Part shown: one piece after another, positions 6,127-10,591 of the stretch
How the letters are laid out: each line of letters opens with the position of its first letter
Position numbering within the stretch: the stretch's first letter is position 1
DNA from: JAAYEB01 sp035306725
GTDB lineage: Bacteria; Fibrobacterota; Chitinivibrionia; Chitinivibrionales; Chitinispirillaceae
NCBI GenBank assembly: GCA_035306725.1
Contig: DATGNN010000327.1
Span: forward strand, 1-10,591
DNA length: 10,591 nucleotides
Direction: 5' to 3'
Notes under the pieces: model-generated
The model's database searches: none
What the model saw: only the letters and a program-made list of their open reading frames with translations
What the model was told of the DNA's origin: nothing
Position numbers and translations under genes: made by a program

Positions 6127-6133
6127 AGATAAT
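6105..6133 (+). promoter_or_regulatory. Weak candidate sigma-70 promoter for recD
   Basis: TTTAGA (6105-6110) and GATAAT (6128-6133) are 17 bp apart and match the -35 and -10 consensus at four and five of six bases. The start would lie only about 9 nt before the recD ATG, giving a near-leaderless message. That is consistent with the lack of a Shine-Dalgarno sequence there. The evidence is weak. Confidence 0.25.
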
Positions 6134-6148
6134 ACCAGGCTCAAAAAA

Positions 6149-7996
6149 ATGAACTCATATACAAAAGAATACTGGCAGATAGTTGGTGAAGAATCCGGTT
6201 TTTCCAGTATTGATCAACATTTTGCACATTTTATAGCAAGTATTGCTGATCGGGCTAAACACAGCTCATTTCTTGCAGCTGCCCTGGTCAATAATGCACT
6301 ATCGAACGGTCATTCGTTTATCGACCTCCGGAATTATGCAAATAGACCATTGCCATTTTTCCAATCACTTTCACCTGTAAAAAAATATCCACCTCTGGAA
6401 ACATGGCTTTCTGATCTGAAAAGCTCAGGTATAACAGGTGAACCTGGAACATATTTTCCGCTTATTCTCTGCGGTACCCGGCTTTATCTTTACAGGTACT
6501 GGAGATACGAACAGCAACTCGCAGAATCGATTCTAAGAATCATAAATCTGCCTTCTCCAGAAGTAGACAAGAACATCCTTAAAAACAATTTGAAAAAACT
6601 TTTCCCTGACACTGGTTTATCGGATACATGGCAACAAACAGCTGCAGCTACAGCAGTATTCAATCGTTTTACAGTTATATCCGGAGGTCCGGGAACCGGT
6701 AAGACCACAACCGTAACAAAAGTCATAGCCCTTTTATTAATGATGCAAAGCAGTTGTAAGAAAATGCGTATAGCTTTGGCAGCTCCAACCGGAAAGGCAG
6801 CAGCACGTCTCAGTGAGTCTGTGCGTTCCACGATCCCAAATCTTCCTGTATCTGCGCAAATAAGTGAATTAATACCTCGTGAAGCCTTTACGCTTCATCG
6901 TTTGCTTGGCACAATACCGGGCTCTCCTTTTTTTCGTTATAACAATACAAATAAACTTCCATATGATCTTGTGGTTGTTGATGAAGCGTCAATGATTGAT
7001 CTGGCTCTTATGGCAAAACTCTTTTCAGCAATCCCTGATTCTTGCCGTCTGATATTTCTTGGCGACCGGGATCAGCTCTCTTCTGTTGAAGCAGGTGCTG
7101 CTTTCGGCGATATCTGTGATTGCGGTAATTGTCACAGCTTCTCAGAATCACAATGTAAAAAACTGGCTTCAGTTATTGATAATCCCGGGTTTTCTTCAGG
7201 AATAGAACCACCGATTGCAGATTGTATAATCAATCTTCAAAAAAGCTATCGTTTTCGCTCCGATTCGGGTATCGGAAAACTTGCTGCTGCTATCAATAAA
7301 GGAGATTCATCTGAAGCTGTCGGGATTTTAAAAGACAACCTGTATACCAACTGCGTCTGGAAAAAAATTGAAGATCAGACAGCCCTCAACAAATTCTTAT
7401 ACGAAAAAATTGATCTCTGGTTTAAACCATTTTCCAACATTTCAGATCCCGAATCAGCAATTCGTTCTCTGGAGAATTTCCGTATTCTCTGCGCTCTCAG
7501 GAAAGGTCCATTCGGAGTTGAATCAATCAATTCCCTGACCAGACTTTTACTATATAAATCCGGGCACATATCACTTCAATCAAACATTTACAGCGGACAA
7601 CCGGTAATGATAACCGGCAATAACCATAAGCTTAACCTTTTTAATGGAGATACCGGTTTAATTATTCCCGATCCATCCGAAACCACTACACTTAAAGCTG
7701 TATTTAAAATGCCGGATGCAACATTTCGTTTTTTCCATACCCGCCGTCTACCATCATACGAAACTGCCTATTCTCTTACAGTTCACAAATCTCAAGGTTC
7801 AGAATTTGATCATGTTCTTCTTATACTCGGGAACTCGCAAAATGCCCTTCTCAATCGGGAACTTCTTTACACTGCAATTACCCGTGCACGAAAATCGGTT
7901 GAAATCTGGTGCAGCGAACCAGCTTTGTCAACAGCAATAAAAATGCGTATCAATCGTAAATCCGGATTAAGAGAAAAACTCTGGATGATGAATTAA
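6149..7996 (+). CDS. recD: RecBCD nuclease/helicase alpha subunit RecD
   Basis: RecD is the 5'-3' SF1B helicase motor of exodeoxyribonuclease V (RecBCD), which processes double-strand breaks for RecA-dependent repair and degrades foreign linear DNA. The 615 residues match the length of E. coli RecD (about 608) and align throughout. An N-terminal RecC-binding domain spans about 1-150. The helicase motifs are Walker A GGPGTGKTT (179-187), APTGKAAARL (212-221), TLHRLLG (248-254), Walker B VVVDEAS (275-281), LGDRDQLSSVEAG (304-316), QKSYRF (364-369), LCALRKGPFGV (447-457), VHKSQGSEFDH (545-555) and YTAITRAR (574-581). It is the RecBCD type, not the longer RecD2, which carries helix-hairpin-helix repeats. 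The ATG at 6149 fits the family N terminus but has no clear ribosome site. recB and recC are not adjacent in the window, which is unusual. The 3' end converges on the methyltransferase gene. Confidence 0.93.
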   Translation: MNSYTKEYWQIVGEESGFSSIDQHFAHFIASIADRAKHSSFLAAALVNNALSNGHSFIDLRNYANRPLPFFQSLSPVKKYPPLETWLSDLKSSGITGEPGTYFPLILCGTRLYLYRYWRYEQQLAESILRIINLPSPEVDKNILKNNLKKLFPDTGLSDTWQQTAAATAVFNRFTVISGGPGTGKTTTVTKVIALLLMMQSSCKKMRIALAAPTGKAAARLSESVRSTIPNLPVSAQISELIPREAFTLHRLLGTIPGSPFFRYNNTNKLPYDLVVVDEASMIDLALMAKLFSAIPDSCRLIFLGDRDQLSSVEAGAAFGDICDCGNCHSFSESQCKKLASVIDNPGFSSGIEPPIADCIINLQKSYRFRSDSGIGKLAAAINKGDSSEAVGILKDNLYTNCVWKKIEDQTALNKFLYEKIDLWFKPFSNISDPESAIRSLENFRILCALRKGPFGVESINSLTRLLLYKSGHISLQSNIYSGQPVMITGNNHKLNLFNGDTGLIIPDPSETTTLKAVFKMPDATFRFFHTRRLPSYETAYSLTVHKSQGSEFDHVLLILGNSQNALLNRELLYTAITRARKSVEIWCSEPALSTAIKMRINRKSGLREKLWMMN

Positions 7997-7999
7997 AAC

Positions 8000-8016
8000 T
8001 TTTGCGATTTGCAAAA
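8000..8016. terminator. Possible weak bidirectional terminator hairpin
   Basis: TTTTGC (8000-8005) and GCAAAA (8011-8016) form a 6-bp, mostly A-T stem with a 5-nt loop in the 60-bp gap between convergent recD and the methyltransferase gene. It is flanked by A/T runs in both directions. A second inverted repeat, AAACCGGAT (8015-8023) with ATCCGGTTT (8064-8072), encloses the rest of the gap and the 3' end of the leftward gene. Both are weak by terminator standards. Confidence 0.35.
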
Positions 8017-8056
8017 ACCGGATCAGATTTCTCTGCTAATTGCAATAAGGTGATTT

Positions 8057-9211
8057 TTATTTTATCCGGTTTGCAACCACAATACATTCAATATGGTCTG
8101 TCTGAGGAAACATGTCAACTCCGGTAACAGAAACAGGTTTGTAGTAATGTTTCAGATATTCCAGATCGCGAAAAAGAGTTTCCGGATTACAAGATACATA
8201 AATCAGTGTCTTTAGTCCCGATTTTTTTACTGTCTCCAGAACTCTTGTATCAAGCCCTTTTCGAGGCGGATCAACCACAGCGCACTCAAACCCGAGGTTG
8301 ATGTATTGAGGCAGAAGCTTTGCAACATCACCTGCAACGAATGAAACATTTTTTACATTGTTTACTGATGCACTAATGCGTGCAGCTTTGATCGAGAATG
8401 GATTTTCCTCAATACCAAGCACTGTCTGTGCCTTCGAAGAGATCCACAGGGCAATACTTCCGATACCACTGTAAAGATCAAGCACTTTTGTTTTTTTGTC
8501 GATATTTTCAAGAACTTTATTGTAAAGACGAGGTGTCTGATACGGATTAACCTGAAAAAAGGTGGATAACTCTATTTTGAATTTTAAACCATCCAGTTTC
8601 TCTTTGAGAAAAGGTCTCCCCCACCACACGATCTGCTTTTCACCCATAACCACATTGGTTTGCCGCTTGTTTACATTTTGAACTATCCCCACAACAGGTT
8701 TGAACTCATCCTTTTTCTGACCTGTCATCTCAAGAAGCTTTTGGGCCAGATACCTGCTCCCCCGGGGTTTTTCACCATTTGTAACAAGTCCTAATAATAC
8801 CTCACCGGTACCGGCACCTTTACGAAGCAGTACATGACGAAGGAACCCTGTCCCGGTCTTTTCATTATACACTGACAAACGGTTTTCAGTTGCCCACTCT
8901 CTTATTGTCCATGCGATTTTCGAAAGAGTCTTATCCTGAATAACACACTCGGTCTGATTTATTACTTTATGAGAATCGCAGCCATAACATCCAAGAACAA
9001 TTCCACCACTCCTTTTGGAAAAACCAAAAGGAAGCTGTACTTTGTGCCGGTAAAAGAGAGATTGAGGGCTTTCAATTATTGGTGAGATCTCAAGATTCCA
9101 GTTGGAAAACAGGGATTTAAGAGTATTCTGTTTTACTGAAAGTTGATTTTTATACGTTCTGTTGAGTAATGAACAACCGCCGCACTGCGGAAAATGAAAA
9201 CATTTAGCCAT
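8057..9211 (-). CDS. 23S rRNA (uracil-C5)-methyltransferase, RlmC/RlmD (RumA/TrmA) family
   Basis: The enzyme transfers a methyl group from S-adenosylmethionine to C5 of uridine in RNA, most likely 23S rRNA. In the 384-residue reading, an iron-sulphur cluster is indicated by Cys4, Cys10 and Cys13 (CFHFPQCGGC) and Cys89 (TECVIQ). FFQVNPYQ lies at about 218-225, SAM motif I VLDLYSGIG at 243-251 and VVDPPRKGLD at 312-321. The catalytic nucleophile is Cys341 in YVSCNPET, and the conserved base is Glu375 (DHIEC). The N-terminal TRAM domain of typical RlmD is absent, as in RlmC (375 residues), so the target uridine (747, 1939 or a tRNA) cannot be assigned. ATG 9211 is preferred over a TTG at 9226 because AGG lies 5 nt upstream and the protein then begins directly at the cysteine cluster. 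A good promoter lies upstream at 9259-9287. Confidence 0.9.
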   Translation of the reverse strand: MAKCFHFPQCGGCSLLNRTYKNQLSVKQNTLKSLFSNWNLEISPIIESPQSLFYRHKVQLPFGFSKRSGGIVLGCYGCDSHKVINQTECVIQDKTLSKIAWTIREWATENRLSVYNEKTGTGFLRHVLLRKGAGTGEVLLGLVTNGEKPRGSRYLAQKLLEMTGQKKDEFKPVVGIVQNVNKRQTNVVMGEKQIVWWGRPFLKEKLDGLKFKIELSTFFQVNPYQTPRLYNKVLENIDKKTKVLDLYSGIGSIALWISSKAQTVLGIEENPFSIKAARISASVNNVKNVSFVAGDVAKLLPQYINLGFECAVVDPPRKGLDTRVLETVKKSGLKTLIYVSCNPETLFRDLEYLKHYYKPVSVTGVDMFPQTDHIECIVVANRIK

Positions 9212-9258
9212 AAATACCTGAAACAACTTTGCATAATTATTATTTTAAATTGGCATTA

Positions 9259-9287
9259 AATATATAATACGGAGAGTATGCTGTAAA
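9259..9287 (-). promoter_or_regulatory. Sigma-70-type promoter for the rRNA methyltransferase gene
   Basis: On the reverse strand TTTACA (9287-9282) and TATATT (9264-9259) are separated by exactly 17 bp, five of six matches to each consensus hexamer. Transcription would start near 9252, about 40 nt before the ATG at 9211. The spacing and position make this the best housekeeping promoter in the window. Confidence 0.65.
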
Positions 9288-9620
9288 AAGTGAATGTCCA
9301 TTGAATCTGGTGTTATAATTGGAACAAAGAATAATTAATCATTTTGTACCAGTATAATGCATAAGCTGTTCAACAAAAATTCATGATCTTGATAATGAAT
9401 TTTATGGCTGCCCCTGATAATATTGATCTGGTTCTGTTTTCGGTATCGGCATCAAAATCCCTTTAATAGCAGATTATTGATCTGTTCGTAATAATTCGAA
9501 ACAGAATTAAAGAAAAACCTGAAGATAAACGAAAAACAATCAGATCCATTTCGGATTCATTTTGAATGTCGGTGTATCTGATCAACAATACCTTGTTCTA
9601 AATGCTTGAAACGTACCTCA
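9288..9620. other. Gene-free stretch, nothing convincing found
   Basis: No ORF with a plausible start, ribosome site and length is seen on either strand; the longest ATG frame noticed is 23 codons, at 9395. The only structure noted is an imperfect inverted repeat, TCTGTTCG with CGAAACAGA, at 9481-9505. It may be a decayed gene or plain spacer. Confidence 0.5.
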
Positions 9621-9624
9621 CCGC

Positions 9625-9642
9625 CCGGGCGCGAAAGCCCGG
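9625..9642. repeat. GC-rich hairpin
   Basis: CCGGGC (9625-9630) pairs perfectly with GCCCGG (9637-9642) around the 6-nt loop GCGAAA. The loop and its flank contain GCGAAAGC, known as an unusually stable single-stranded DNA mini-hairpin. It is an island of G+C in A+T-rich DNA. No T-run follows directly on either strand, so it is not a standard terminator. Confidence 0.6.
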
Positions 9643-9703
9643 CTAACTTAATATCCTTTTATTTCGTTTAATATATTTATTTACTGTAATAAAAATAATC
9701 TGA
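9643..9703. other. Very A+T-rich tract between hairpin and repeat array
   Basis: This is about 60 bp almost entirely of A and T with scattered single C or G, lying between the GC-rich hairpin and the first repeat unit. It could be an easily melted element, but it may only be spacer. No gene or clear promoter is seen. Confidence 0.4.
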
Positions 9704-9917
9704 TAACGCATAACCGGTTTAGAGATACGTTAAAGGGTTTACACTTTACTTTAGAAGGGTTTATACCCTACGTTAATGGGTTTAAACCTTTACGTTAAAA
9801 TGGCTTTTAACTACGTTAGAAAGGTTTATACCCTACGTTAATGCGTTTAAACCTTACGTTAAAATGATTTTTGACTACGTTACAGGGTTTATACACTACG
9901 TTAGACTAATCGACTAC
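9704..9917. repeat. Phased tandem array of 21/22-bp TACGTTA repeats with higher-order 64-65-bp period
   Basis: TACGTTA heads begin at 9726, 9747 (as TACTTTA), 9769, 9791, 9812, 9834, 9855, 9876 and 9897, so the spacings are 21 or 22 bp throughout. A decayed unit may precede them at about 9704. Most units continue with a GGGTTTANACC block, sometimes palindromic (GGTTTAAACC at units 3 and 6; GGGT-TTAT-ACCC at unit 2). Three kinds alternate: A (units 2, 5, 8; TTTATACCC-like), B (3, 6; TTTAAACC) and C (4, 7; AAAATG then TTTT). This makes a 64-65-bp super-repeat. The array has no coding potential and lies just past the 3' end of the AI-2E-family gene. Constant phasing at two helical turns suggests a protein-binding iteron or centromere-like array, but this is inference. 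Confidence 0.9.
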
Positions 9918-9963
9918 TCACTGATGTACATAAATATCTATATCTTACAATCTAAATAATGTA

Positions 9964-10591
9964 CTATTCAGATTTATGCACAGAATGGTTTCGCTTCCTT
10001 GCACTTAACTGGGGTCTGAACTCTTTTGCGTAGATGTCAAGTATCGTAAGAAGCAGTGACGCTATAATCGGACCAATAATAAACCCTGTTATACCAAAAA
10101 CACTCAAACCACCAATAGTTGAAAAAAAGACAAGAAGCTCATGCATCCGCGCCCTGCTTCCGACAACAAGTGGGCGAATAAAATTATCAGCATTCAGTAC
10201 AACTATGTAACTTGCAGCCAGTATTCCTATCCCCTGCCAGATATTTCCTGTTATTAACTGAATTATTGCTGCAGGAACAAGTACAAATGAAGGCCCTATA
10301 AGTGGTAATATTGACAAAACTGCCATTAAAAAGCCCCAGAACAACCATGCATCTATTCCGAAAATAAGAAGTGTCAATCCACCAAGAATACCATCAACAA
10401 GCCCTATAATAAATGTTCCTCTTATTGTTGCCTGTGAAATCAAAAGGAACCTGGAATATGCCATTTGCTGATATTCCGGTTTTAATGGCAACAGATATCC
10501 TGTTCTCTTAATGATACGTTCCCCATCAACAAAGAAGTAGAACAAAACAAACAGCATAATGAAAAGGTCAAAAATAAGCCCGAAAATGCCT
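9964..10591 (-). CDS. AI-2E family (PerM/UPF0118) membrane transporter, C-terminal part (start beyond right edge)
   Basis: This family consists of multi-spanning inner-membrane permeases. Members include TqsA (AI-2 export) and Na+/H+ antiporter-like proteins, so the substrate cannot be inferred. The frame is open through the right edge (GIFGLIFDLFIM precedes the first internal Met), so about 208 C-terminal residues are present and the N-terminal spans are missing. Visible hallmarks are FYFFVDGERI after a membrane span, the long hydrophobic stretches TIRGTFIIGLVDGILGGLTL and FLMAVLSILPLIGPSFVLVP, and the highly conserved DNFIRPLVVGSRARMHELLV. FSTIGGLSVFGITGFIIGP and a final span then precede a basic tail (RPQLSARKRNHSVHKSE). 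No terminator hairpin is seen downstream; the tandem repeat array begins about 50 bp beyond the stop. Confidence 0.9.
   Translation of the reverse strand, partial: GIFGLIFDLFIMLFVLFYFFVDGERIIKRTGYLLPLKPEYQQMAYSRFLLISQATIRGTFIIGLVDGILGGLTLLIFGIDAWLFWGFLMAVLSILPLIGPSFVLVPAAIIQLITGNIWQGIGILAASYIVVLNADNFIRPLVVGSRARMHELLVFFSTIGGLSVFGITGFIIGPIIASLLLTILDIYAKEFRPQLSARKRNHSVHKSE

Noticed and set aside
6490..7940. Three ORFs of 64-113 codons (6490-6831 and 7375-7569 reverse, 7716-7940 forward) inside recD
   Set aside because: All are shadows of recD, which is supported by helicase motifs over its whole length.
9212..9226. TTG at 9226 as the methyltransferase start
   Set aside because: ATG 9211 has AGG 5 nt upstream and starts just before the conserved cysteine cluster; the extra five residues have no family match.
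9621..9650. Hairpin followed by GGCTAAC considered as an integron attC site
   Set aside because: The reverse reading GTTAGCC does not fit the GTTRRRY core, no matching inner or outer core pair is found, and no integrase or cassette is present.
9726..9917. Repeat array considered as a CRISPR
   Set aside because: Units are contiguous at 21-22 bp with no unique spacers, and no cas genes are present.

Overview
The window is about 10.6 kb of A+T-rich chromosomal DNA from a flagellated bacterium, densely coded on both strands. It carries housekeeping genes (ffh, tadA, an rRNA uracil methyltransferase), an E. coli-type recD and a sigma-28-controlled flagellin. RecBCD-type RecD and Ffh point to an ordinary bacterial chromosome, probably Gram-negative. 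The short flagellin with almost no variable domain, and the mixture of families, would fit a spirochaete/Fibrobacterota-like lineage, but the sequence alone does not settle the taxon. I see no phage, transposase, CRISPR or tRNA.

Left part (1-3100): a 5' fragment of ffh runs leftwards off the edge and is divergent from tadA. A monocistronic flagellin gene follows. It has a near-consensus sigma-28 promoter and a roughly 100-nt leader with two GGA motifs, one in a hairpin loop and one in the Shine-Dalgarno sequence, which is the layout of a CsrA-controlled flagellin leader. Convergent to it is a tandem-domain universal stress protein gene. The two 3' ends are separated by a patch of 7-bp-period repeats.

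Middle part (3295-8060): a UDP-sugar-pyrophosphorylase-like nucleotidyltransferase is followed by a tight cluster made of one or two tiny ORFs, a ParA/MinD-type ATPase and a 74-residue tail-anchored protein. The last three are joined by 4-bp ATGA overlaps, so they look translationally coupled. No ParB follows the ParA; the membrane-anchored small protein sits in that place. A complete recD comes next, without recB or recC beside it in this window.

Right part (8057-10591): the leftward rRNA uracil-C5 methyltransferase gene has a clear sigma-70-type promoter. A gene-free stretch of about 700 bp follows, holding a GC-rich hairpin, a very A+T-rich tract and a striking array of nine or more 21/22-bp units. 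Each unit begins TACGTTA, and three unit types are arranged in a higher-order 64-65-bp repeat. The window ends inside a leftward AI-2E-family (PerM-like) membrane protein gene.

The items most worth following up are the phased repeat array at about 9704-9917, the ParA/tail-anchored-protein cassette at 4715-5939, and the flagellin leader at 1047-1180.
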